From an alpha proteobacterium IMCC14465 (lineage in GTDB: Bacteria > Pseudomonadota > Alphaproteobacteria > RS24): a stretch of 64,000 nucleotides of DNA. Positions 19,165 to 26,442 of this stretch are shown here, piece after piece (position 1 is the stretch's first letter; every line of letters starts with the position of its first letter). Where the stretch lies: the NCBI GenBank assembly GCA_000293845.2, contig ALYF01000003.1, positions 744,001 through 808,000 of the forward strand, in the 5' to 3' direction. The translations under genes and the position numbers were made by a program. The notes under the pieces were generated by a model, which did no database searches, had not been told where the DNA came from, and saw nothing but the letters and a program-made list of their open reading frames with translations.

Positions 19165-21006
19165 TTAGATAAACATCAAAAATGACTTCATATAGGCGAT
19201 GAGATTATCAACTGTTTCGTGTTTCGGGTCAGACGCATAGCGTGAAAAAACTTCAGAATTGGGGTGTACCGGTTGGGTGAAAATGTTTCGGCGGTCCTTG
19301 CCGAAAAACCAGTAACTCCCTTTTAATCCTAAAACGACTGTCGGTTTACCTAAGGCGCCGGCAATATTTTGTACGGCAGTACCCACGGTCACGACAAAAT
19401 CAAGGTTATCAATGAGCGCCGCCGTACCATTTAAATCATCAAATTGGTTCAAGTCGGGATGCTTTAAAATGCGGAGACCGGTTTTGTTGAAAAACTCGCT
19501 TCTTTCCGGCTGGTCGTCATCATATTGCAAGCTGATATAATGGGCATCAATTGATCTGAACATGGGCTCTAGCTCATCAAGGGTATAATAATGCTTTTGT
19601 CTGTTGCCTTGAACATTAGAACTGCGCCAGCAAATACCGATTTTAGGTTTTTGCCCCAATCCGGCAAACCAACTATCAAAATCATGGGTTATTTGCTTGT
19701 TCGGATTTATATAACGCTGCGGTTGGTGATCGAAAGCATCCAGTGATGGACGATATTTCGGGAGCAATTCACCCAGAGCAATTTGGTGGTCATAGTCAAA
19801 AATATTCTGACTGTAATCACGGTTATATTGAGGGCCTCTAACGGCAATATTCGGGAATGAGTGGTCAATTAACGGGACGAGTTTATTATCAATTTCCAAA
19901 ATAAGCTGCTCGTGAGGAATGTTAAGTTCATCAATGAGAGATAAAAATGCGAGGCAGTCTCCCACACCTTGCTCGCGCCACAGCATCAATTTTTCATTGG
20001 CTTTGAGGGGTTGCCACTGCCACGGCTTGGCTTTGAAGGTGCGGTTTTCCGTAAAGTTTTCATTCAGGTTAAACCGCTTCTTATAAACCGGCATGCCGGC
20101 TTCAAGATTACCGCAGGAGAGGTCCAGAATACATCTGTTCCAGATGGCCTTGTTGTATTTTGGATTATCGGGGAACGTGTCACGTGTTTCATTAAGCACC
20201 TCAATACACTCATCAATTCGACCTATAGAGCGCAAAATAGCTGCTTTTGTCGTTATTAAGAGTGGGTAGCTTGAGAGCATGTCCTTATATGTTTCCAGAA
20301 TTTCTAGAGCGTCCTGTGGTCTGCCGGCTTCCCATACGGCTTGCGACAGGAAGTGGACAACGAAGGTTTCGGCACCTTGCTCCTCAATATAATCTCGGGT
20401 TTTGAGTTCCAGATTTGCCCAATCGCCGATACTGAAAAGGTAATTCAGTTCAAAATTTTTGATTGTTTTATTATCCGGAAAAGTTTTTTTCGCCTTATCA
20501 AGAATGGGGCCAATATGGTCATATTTCCGCCATTTCATAAGCATTTGCAAATAACCGCGATAGGCTTCGAGGTTTTCGGGTTCATGTTCCAGAACTTTTC
20601 TGTATAAGCCTTCAGCCTCTGCAAGTTCATTAGAGGATGCATAGAGTGCCGCCAGATAAATTTCATTATCGGCGTTGAAGTTTTTGCCGCGTCTCAATAT
20701 AGCGATAGCTTTATCCTGCGCGTCGGTTTGCCAAAGCATTTGTGCGCGCAAAAAATTGATTTTCTTTCGGCTTAAATAGTTTTTCTTTTCGCAAATATTT
20801 AGCAGTTTGCTGACATCATCATATTTGCCGGCACGAATTTTAGCTGTGGCAATCGCGGCTTTTAACTGTGGCACTTCGGGAAATCTTTCCATGCTCTTTT
20901 CAGCTAATTCCAAAGCTCTCTCCGGATCTCCCGTGACAGCCTGATTGTAAACAGCTTCGAAAAAATCTTTTTTGCTCAGTTTTTGATCTGCAATGTCTAA
21001 CGCCAT
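19165..21006 (-). CDS. TPR-glycosyltransferase fusion, FlmG-like flagellin glycosyltransferase
   Basis: 613 residues from the ATG at 21006, chosen because GGAG sits eight bases upstream; an in-frame ATG four codons earlier is also possible. The N-terminal 300 residues are TPR-type helical repeats (QAVTGDPERALELAEKSMER, ELAEAEGLYRKVLEHEPENL, LLITTKAAILRSIGRIDECI). The C-terminal half resembles TPR-linked glycosyltransferases: MLWREQGVGDCLAFLSLIDE, GICWRSSNVQGNR, and VVTVGTAVQNIAGALGKPTV. In Caulobacter, FlmG has this same TPR plus glycosyltransferase architecture and transfers pseudaminic acid to flagellin. The location between flagellin and pseB, with a sigma-54 promoter, supports the same role here. 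The function is inferred. Confidence 0.8.
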   Translation of the reverse strand: MALDIADQKLSKKDFFEAVYNQAVTGDPERALELAEKSMERFPEVPQLKAAIATAKIRAGKYDDVSKLLNICEKKNYLSRKKINFLRAQMLWQTDAQDKAIAILRRGKNFNADNEIYLAALYASSNELAEAEGLYRKVLEHEPENLEAYRGYLQMLMKWRKYDHIGPILDKAKKTFPDNKTIKNFELNYLFSIGDWANLELKTRDYIEEQGAETFVVHFLSQAVWEAGRPQDALEILETYKDMLSSYPLLITTKAAILRSIGRIDECIEVLNETRDTFPDNPKYNKAIWNRCILDLSCGNLEAGMPVYKKRFNLNENFTENRTFKAKPWQWQPLKANEKLMLWREQGVGDCLAFLSLIDELNIPHEQLILEIDNKLVPLIDHSFPNIAVRGPQYNRDYSQNIFDYDHQIALGELLPKYRPSLDAFDHQPQRYINPNKQITHDFDSWFAGLGQKPKIGICWRSSNVQGNRQKHYYTLDELEPMFRSIDAHYISLQYDDDQPERSEFFNKTGLRILKHPDLNQFDDLNGTAALIDNLDFVVTVGTAVQNIAGALGKPTVVLGLKGSYWFFGKDRRNIFTQPVHPNSEVFSRYASDPKHETVDNLIAYMKSFLMFI

Positions 21007-21033
21007 TAAACTCTCCATTTTGCAACAGCATGA

Positions 21034-21048
21034 GCAATTTTTGTGCCA
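21034..21048 (-). promoter_or_regulatory. Sigma-54 promoter for FlmG-like gene
   Basis: Minus strand TGGC-N7-TTGC (plus-strand GCAA 21034-21037, GCCA 21045-21048), spacing GG-N10-GC. The distance to the start codon at 21006 is about 28 bases. It is divergent from the pseB promoter 50 bases away. Confidence 0.8.
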
Positions 21049-21094
21049 CGCAGTTTTGCTTGGTGGCATCTATTTTTAAAGCCGCGTGCGGGTT

Positions 21095-21109
21095 TGGCAT
21101 TGATTTTGC
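21095..21109 (+). promoter_or_regulatory. Sigma-54 promoter for pseB-pseC-pseF
   Basis: TGGC at 21095-21098, seven bases, TTGC at 21106-21109. GG and GC are separated by ten bases, and the expected start is near 21121, about 34 bases before the pseB ATG. Confidence 0.82.
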
Positions 21110-21154
21110 AGTCATTTGGCAGGTTGTTTTACATCACACGGAGCGGACACAATC

Positions 21155-22177
21155 ATGTTCAATACCAATATGTTTAGCGGTAAAGTTATTGCAATCACCG
21201 GCGGTACCGGTTCATTCGGTAAAGCGTTTACACGCAATTTGCTTGCCCATCATAATCCTAGGAAAGTTGTCATCATCTCCAGAGATGAGTTGAAGCAATA
21301 TGAAATGGCGCAGGAATTTAATGATTCACGATTGAGATTCCTTATTGCCGATGTTCGCGATGCAGAACGCATCATGTTTGCTTTGCGCGGTATAGATTTT
21401 GTTATTCACGCAGCAGCCCTGAAGCAAGTTCCTGCCGCTGAGTATAATCCTCAGGAATGTGTGAAGACAAATATTGTTGGTGCCAATAATGTTATATCCG
21501 CCGCCTTGGCAAATAATGTTGATAAGGTCATTGCGCTTTCTACGGATAAAGCTAGCTCGCCGATAAATCTTTATGGCGCCACAAAACTTGTGTCCGACAA
21601 GTTATTTACGGCTGCGAATAATATGCGTGGTGACTGTCGTACGCTGTTTGCTGTCGTACGTTATGGCAATGTTGCTTGCTCAAGAGGCTCGGTGATTCCG
21701 TTTTTTGAAAAACTGGTTGCTTCCGGTGAACAGACACTGCCGATCACTCATCTTGATATGACCCGTTTTCTCATCACCCTTGAACAAGGGGTTGAGCTCG
21801 TGTTTAAAACTTTCCCGCGGATGCATGGGGGAGAGATTTTTGTCCCGAAGTTACCGAGTGTCAAAATTGTTGATCTCGCGGCCGTGATGTTGCCCAAAAA
21901 ACGGCCGGAAATTATCGGTATCCGTCCCGGTGAAAAATTGCACGAAGAAATGATACCTGTCGAATTGGCCTGCGATACCATTGAATTCGATGACTTTTTC
22001 ACCATTAAGCCATCCATTAGGTTTTTTGGTAGTGATATAGATTATCGAATTTCAGGTCTTGGCGAAAAAGGTGAATTAGTTGACCCGGGTTTTTGTTACC
22101 AGTCCGGCACTAACCCCTATTTCTTATCCCGTCAGGAAATTTCCAAACTCCTAGGAGGGTTAGGGGTTGCCGCATGA
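21155..22177 (+). CDS. pseB: UDP-N-acetylglucosamine 4,6-dehydratase (inverting), PseB
   Basis: 340 residues. It performs the first step of pseudaminic acid synthesis, dehydrating UDP-GlcNAc with C5 epimerisation. The NAD-binding TGGTGSFGKAFTRNLL near residue 15, LSTDKASSPINLYGATKL with the YxxxK catalytic pair, and RPGEKLHEEMIP near the C-terminus are all standard PseB motifs. The ATG at 21155 has GGAG upstream; the next ATG (21167, MFSGKVIAITGG) matches the usual family start and cannot be excluded. It is the first gene of pseB-pseC-pseF behind a sigma-54 promoter, and its stop overlaps the pseC start (ATGA). Confidence 0.93.
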   Translation: MFNTNMFSGKVIAITGGTGSFGKAFTRNLLAHHNPRKVVIISRDELKQYEMAQEFNDSRLRFLIADVRDAERIMFALRGIDFVIHAAALKQVPAAEYNPQECVKTNIVGANNVISAALANNVDKVIALSTDKASSPINLYGATKLVSDKLFTAANNMRGDCRTLFAVVRYGNVACSRGSVIPFFEKLVASGEQTLPITHLDMTRFLITLEQGVELVFKTFPRMHGGEIFVPKLPSVKIVDLAAVMLPKKRPEIIGIRPGEKLHEEMIPVELACDTIEFDDFFTIKPSIRFFGSDIDYRISGLGEKGELVDPGFCYQSGTNPYFLSRQEISKLLGGLGVAA

Positions 22178-23370
22178 AATTTTATGCGCGCCAGAGCATA
22201 AATCAAACAGATCGCAAAGCTGTTGATGACGTTCTTCAGTCAGATTTTCTGACCCAAGGTCCTTCAGTTGCCGCTTTTGAGACTGCCCTATCTGAATTTA
22301 CAACAGCAGCTCATGCCAGCACAGTTAACAGCGCGACCTCCGCGCTGATTGTGGCCTATAAGGCCGTGCTGTCTCAACGTGGATATCATCAAGGGTTTGG
22401 TGATGTGTGTGAGAAAGATGGTCACCGAGCCTTGGTCTGGGTGGCGGCTAATACATTCGTTTCTACAGCAAGTGCGGCGCGCCTATGTGGTGCCGAAGTA
22501 GATTTCATTGATATTGATATAACGAACGGTAATATGTGTCTTGAGGATTTGACCGCCAAACTTGAGGCAAGCTCGCAGCTGCCGGATATTGTGGTACCGG
22601 TACATTTTGCAGGTGCGAGTGTTGATATGAAGCATTTAGCCGGACTTGCTGAACGCTTTGGTTTTGATGTGGTTGAGGATGCAGCTCATGGCTTGGGCGG
22701 GCTTTATGACAATAAGCCCATAGGGTCTTGTGCGTTTTCTTCGGCTGCCGCTGTTAGTTTTCATGCGATTAAAACAATTGCGACAGGCGAGGGCGGCGCA
22801 GTATTTACGAATGACGCTCATATATTTCAGCTGGTTGAGAGTTTAAAAAGTCATGGCGTTCATCGAAAGCCTTTAAATGATTATGTGACGGCCAATAATA
22901 ATTCTGACTGGGCGCCTTGGTATTATGAAAATACAGCGCTTGGGTTTAATTTTCGTATGACCGAAATTCAAGCGGCACTCGGCACCTCTCAACTCTCGCG
23001 CATAGAAACTTTTCGTCTTCATAAAATCAGCTTGGCCCAGACTTACAGAGACCGCTTTGCCAATAGTCCGGTGACGTGTTTGTTGACCGATGATGCTTTA
23101 TCCGCGCATCATTTAATGCCTGTTTTGTTGCCTGCAGATATGACGGAAAAGCATAAAATAGATCTGTTCAATTATTGTCGGGATGGTGGGTTTCAATTTA
23201 ATGTTCATTATTATCCAGTGAATGATCAGCCGGTTTATTTTGAAAAGGCCGGGCAATGTCCGCAGGCGATGCAATTTTATAATCGAGAGATAAGCCTGCC
23301 TTTTCATATGGATGTGCAACCAGAAGATGCCGCCAATTTTGCCAAATATCTTCTGAGTTATTTTGCATAG
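22174..23370 (+). CDS. pseC: UDP-4-amino-4,6-dideoxy-N-acetyl-beta-L-altrosamine transaminase, PseC
   Basis: 398 residues, a DegT/DnrJ/EryC1-family PLP aminotransferase for the second step of pseudaminic acid synthesis. SFHAIKTIATGEGGAVFTND contains the PLP-binding Lys200. DVVEDAAHGLGG and NFRMTEIQAALGTSQL are further family motifs. It overlaps pseB by four bases, so translation is coupled. The neighbouring pseB and pseF genes make PseC more likely than a generic sugar aminotransferase. Confidence 0.92.
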   Translation: MKFYARQSINQTDRKAVDDVLQSDFLTQGPSVAAFETALSEFTTAAHASTVNSATSALIVAYKAVLSQRGYHQGFGDVCEKDGHRALVWVAANTFVSTASAARLCGAEVDFIDIDITNGNMCLEDLTAKLEASSQLPDIVVPVHFAGASVDMKHLAGLAERFGFDVVEDAAHGLGGLYDNKPIGSCAFSSAAAVSFHAIKTIATGEGGAVFTNDAHIFQLVESLKSHGVHRKPLNDYVTANNNSDWAPWYYENTALGFNFRMTEIQAALGTSQLSRIETFRLHKISLAQTYRDRFANSPVTCLLTDDALSAHHLMPVLLPADMTEKHKIDLFNYCRDGGFQFNVHYYPVNDQPVYFEKAGQCPQAMQFYNREISLPFHMDVQPEDAANFAKYLLSYFA

Positions 23371-23378
23371 GCCATGTG

Positions 23379-24065
23379 ATGAAGTTAGCAGCTATCGTAC
23401 CGGCGCGCTTGGGAAGCAAACGCATCTCGCAGAAGAACTTCAAACTGTTTAGTGGGAAGCCAATGGTGCAACATGTCCTCGAAACGCTTGAAGAAAGCCA
23501 AGTGTTTGAAGGCCTTTATTTATCGACAGATGCCCCGCAGGAAAAGCTGCAAACCCTCTCGCCTAGTGTCAGCATATTACGCAGACCTGATGCTTTAGCA
23601 GATGACTTCGCGACCATTACACAAGTTGTGAAGCATGTTATCGAGCAAGTTGAGGCCGCGGGTGACGGTTTTGATGCTTATTGTCTGGTATATGCCACCT
23701 CGGTTTTGCTGACCGTAGATGTTTATCGCGAGGCGGTTGTAAAATTTAAGACGTCAGAGATGGACTATCTTTTGTCAGTTACAGATTATGGGCATCCTGT
23801 TGAGCGCGGCTTTTACTTGGATGAGAATTTGCATCTTAATGCCGGCGATTTTGATAAAAATCAACGCACACAGGATTTTAAGCCTTTTTACCATGATGCA
23901 GGCTGCTTTTGTTTTGGCGCAAAACAAGCTTGGCTCGGTGATCAAAGTATCTTTGGATCGACGACCGCGGCAATGGTGCTGCCCCGTTCGTCAGCAGTCG
24001 ATATTGATTTTCCTGAAGACTGGCTATTTGCCGAGGCTCTTTTTCAGCTCCAACAAAAAGATTAA
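23379..24065 (+). CDS. pseF: CMP-pseudaminic acid cytidylyltransferase, PseF
   Basis: 228 residues. It activates pseudaminic acid with CTP, giving the donor for flagellin glycosylation. AAIVPARLGSKRISQKNFKL near the N-terminus is the CMP-sugar synthetase nucleotide-binding motif; YATSVLLTVDVYREAV and AVDIDFPEDWLFAEAL are also family-like. A GTG immediately before the ATG could be the start. It lies 8 bases after pseC with no clear ribosome site, so coupling is likely. Its stop is only three bases from the stop of the convergent pseI. Confidence 0.9.
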   Translation: MKLAAIVPARLGSKRISQKNFKLFSGKPMVQHVLETLEESQVFEGLYLSTDAPQEKLQTLSPSVSILRRPDALADDFATITQVVKHVIEQVEAAGDGFDAYCLVYATSVLLTVDVYREAVVKFKTSEMDYLLSVTDYGHPVERGFYLDENLHLNAGDFDKNQRTQDFKPFYHDAGCFCFGAKQAWLGDQSIFGSTTAAMVLPRSSAVDIDFPEDWLFAEALFQLQQKD

Positions 24066-24068
24066 TCT

Positions 24069-25100
24069 TTAAGTTTCCAAGTCAGTATGATGCAGTTCAA
24101 CCGGCTGGGCAAAGCCGATATCTTTGCGGCAAGGTGTCCCGATTAATTTATCAAAATATTCTGGCGCCAGGCCAAAACCCGGGCGAACACGGCGCAGGTT
24201 TTGTGTGGTGAATATCTCGCCTGCTTTAATTGGGCGTGCCGCATAGAGCGAACGTCGAAAGCCTTTATTGGCCATTTCCACATCTGATCGCACGACGGAA
24301 CCGTCCCCTAAAGCCTGAAAAGCATCGGTCGTTTCTTTCACAAGAGCCGATAGTTCGGGAGGCTCCATAGAAAATGCTGCGTCGGGGCCACCATCTTCAC
24401 GTTTTATCGTAAAGTGTTTTTCAATGACTTTTGCGCCCAATGCCGTGGCAAGCAAGGCTGTCATATTGCCGAGCGTGTGATCTGAAAGCCCGACACAATC
24501 GCCATAACGTGCCTGAAGCGTTGTGATTAATTTGAGATTGCTTTGGTCGACCGGTGTTGGATAGCCACTGATGCAATGTAATAAAATAATATCTCTGCAG
24601 CCATATGTTTTGAGAATATCTATTGAGCGGTCAATTTCGTGCAGTGTTGCCATGCCGGTTGACATGATGACTGGCTTACCTGTTTTGGCAATATGACGTA
24701 TCAGAGGCAAATCGGTCATTTCGAAAGATGCAATTTTGTAGAATGGACAGTTTAATGTCTCAAGAAAATCAACGGCACTCTCATCAAATGGCGAGCTGAT
24801 GCAGGTGATATTTTCAGTTGCGGCATGGGCAAATAATTCAGCGTGCCATTCAAATGGCGTATGCGCCTCCTCATATAAATCCCAGAGTGTTCGCCCGTCC
24901 CATAAGCCGCCCTTAATTGTGAAGTCAGGCGTGTCTGCTTGAAGGGTCATGGTGTCAGCTGTATAGGTTTGTAGCTTTACACAGTTTGCCCCGGCTTTAG
25001 CGGCTTCGGCGATTAGTTGCTTGGCGCGGTTAATATCACCATTATGATTGCCGGATAATTCAGCAATAATATAAGGGCGTTTATTGGGCGGGAACATCAT
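24069..25100 (-). CDS. pseI: Pseudaminic acid synthase, PseI
   Basis: 343 residues, NeuB family. It condenses 2,4-diacetamido-2,4,6-trideoxy-L-altrose with phosphoenolpyruvate. The N-terminal TIM barrel shows IIAELSGNHNGDINRAKQLI, NCVKLQTYTADTM, ISSPFDESAVDFLE and IEKHFTIKREDGGPDAAFSM. The C-terminal SAF (antifreeze-like) domain begins near residue 285 (SLYAARPIKAGEIFTTQNLR, then RRVRPGFGLAP). It lies six bases after the PseH-like gene, probably in one operon driven from 25803. PseI rather than legionaminate synthase is favoured by the neighbouring pseB/pseC. Confidence 0.93.
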   Translation of the reverse strand: MMFPPNKRPYIIAELSGNHNGDINRAKQLIAEAAKAGANCVKLQTYTADTMTLQADTPDFTIKGGLWDGRTLWDLYEEAHTPFEWHAELFAHAATENITCISSPFDESAVDFLETLNCPFYKIASFEMTDLPLIRHIAKTGKPVIMSTGMATLHEIDRSIDILKTYGCRDIILLHCISGYPTPVDQSNLKLITTLQARYGDCVGLSDHTLGNMTALLATALGAKVIEKHFTIKREDGGPDAAFSMEPPELSALVKETTDAFQALGDGSVVRSDVEMANKGFRRSLYAARPIKAGEIFTTQNLRRVRPGFGLAPEYFDKLIGTPCRKDIGFAQPVELHHTDLET

Positions 25101-25105
25101 GGGAC

Positions 25106-25771
25106 TTACTCCGCAGCTTTTTCAGTTTTTGCCGTTTCCTGCAAATCTGTCGGTGCGCTTAAAAGCGATAATAGTCTCGATATTTCCCCGTCATCACTGT
25201 TGATGCGCCCGATAATTTTTTCTGCATCTTGAGGTGCTGAGCGCATGGCGACGCGCATAATATCCATCCAATTAACATTGTTTCGGGTTCGTACAGCTTC
25301 AATCGCATCAATGATGACAATTTTATTTTTCAACACGAGCCGGTCGGGTTTTTCTTCATAAATAATAAAATCATTCTTTTTAAAACAGGCGATGCTGGCT
25401 TTGTTTTCGGGTTTAATCTGGGCTAATAAAACGCATGTCCGGTGGGTTAGAAATTCCTTAATGCCTGCGCTTAACAACGATGTTCCCAGCCCTTTGCCTC
25501 TGGCGTCGGGCGCAAGGTTTATAGAAACATCCGCCTGTTGCTGATGCGGATGCACATCAAAGCGAACCATGCCATAGGGGGTCTCGGGATCATTTTCATA
25601 CCCCATAAAAATAAACTTATCTGCATCGGCGAGAGTTTTTTCAAACCACGCATTATGTGTCGTTAAACTGATAGCTTCATTGTTCAAAGAATGAGCCAGC
25701 GCCACACTATCATTGCGCCATTCATGAATTATGTCTTTATCGCTGGGCGACGCTTTGCGAAGATTTACCAT
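25106..25771 (-). CDS. GNAT acetyltransferase, PseH-like, with extra C-terminal domain
   Basis: 221 residues. The first 150 form a GNAT N-acetyltransferase: RKASPSDKDIIHEWRNDSVA at the start, then INLAPDARGKGLGTSLLSAG with the acetyl-CoA-binding RGKGLG. In pseudaminic acid synthesis PseH N-acetylates the 4-amino sugar, and position next to pseI supports that role. PseH is normally about 180 residues or fewer; here about 65 residues follow (VRTRNNVNWMDIMRVAMRSA, then IIGRINSDDGEISRLLSLL), a helical segment I do not recognise as part of PseH. A sigma-54 promoter lies 32 bases upstream. The gene for the intervening hydrolase PseG is not in the window. Confidence 0.82.
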   Translation of the reverse strand: MVNLRKASPSDKDIIHEWRNDSVALAHSLNNEAISLTTHNAWFEKTLADADKFIFMGYENDPETPYGMVRFDVHPHQQQADVSINLAPDARGKGLGTSLLSAGIKEFLTHRTCVLLAQIKPENKASIACFKKNDFIIYEEKPDRLVLKNKIVIIDAIEAVRTRNNVNWMDIMRVAMRSAPQDAEKIIGRINSDDGEISRLLSLLSAPTDLQETAKTEKAAE

Positions 25772-25802
25772 TGGCTACCTCAATATAAACACAGGAAATA
25801 AT

Positions 25803-25817
25803 GCAAATATTGCGCCA
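25803..25817 (-). promoter_or_regulatory. Sigma-54 promoter for pseH-like/pseI
   Basis: Minus strand TGGC-N7-TTGC (plus-strand GCAA 25803-25806, GCCA 25814-25817) with exact GG-N10-GC spacing, 32 bases before the start codon. Confidence 0.8.
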
Positions 25818-25949
25818 GAGAGGTTAAAACCTGTAATTTTCAATCAATTTTGAGAGAAGTGTCGTCTTTGGAAAATCATTGAATAGGGTGAGATATGATG
25901 ATACTCAATCTTCTAGTTTTTATATATTTCATGTATAGGCGGAGTATTT

Positions 25950-26441
25950 ATGAGTTTTTGTCCAAGCTTTGTGTTTGACATTTTTGTTTCTAAAACTGTG
26001 ATTGAGTTTCTGTCATCAGAGACCGGTTCACTGGAAGCGCTTTCTAAAAAATATTCAGAAGCTATCTCAACAAAATATGCCGAAGTCGACAGTAATGTTA
26101 TCCAAGAGACTGCTGAAGATATTGCTCGATTTCTTGCCGAAATTGAGGCGGGTGAAGATGCGGTTGGCTTGCTCAATGATTTTTGCAGATTTCGACTTTA
26201 TTTTGTCGGTCATGCGCGAGAAAGAAAACTTAAGCCCTTATTTGGCGACTTGCTGGATCCGGTAAAAGAAGCTGAAATAAAACTTGGCGAAACGGTCAAA
26301 ACTTTTAAAGCATTTGTCTTTAGCTTAAGATCTAATAATGAAGATCATGCCCCGGCGGGTTGGTTGCCGGAAACGGACGAGAATTTAACGCCTTTCCATG
26401 AAGCCTTTTCCAAACCCGTATCGGTTTCTGACCTTTTCTAG
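25950..26441 (+). CDS. Uncharacterised 163-aa protein
   Basis: I do not recognise the family. The ATG at 25950 has a good GGAG five bases upstream. The protein is predicted mainly helical and soluble, acidic in the middle (ETAEDIARFLAEIEAGEDAV), with FCRFRLYFVGHARERKLKPL around residues 78-97 as the most distinctive segment. It has no signal peptide or membrane helix. It faces fliD tail to tail with one base between stops, inside the flagellar island, so a motility-linked role is possible but unproven. I see no sigma-54 site upstream. Confidence 0.75.
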   Translation: MSFCPSFVFDIFVSKTVIEFLSSETGSLEALSKKYSEAISTKYAEVDSNVIQETAEDIARFLAEIEAGEDAVGLLNDFCRFRLYFVGHARERKLKPLFGDLLDPVKEAEIKLGETVKTFKAFVFSLRSNNEDHAPAGWLPETDENLTPFHEAFSKPVSVSDLF

Positions 26442-26442
26442 C

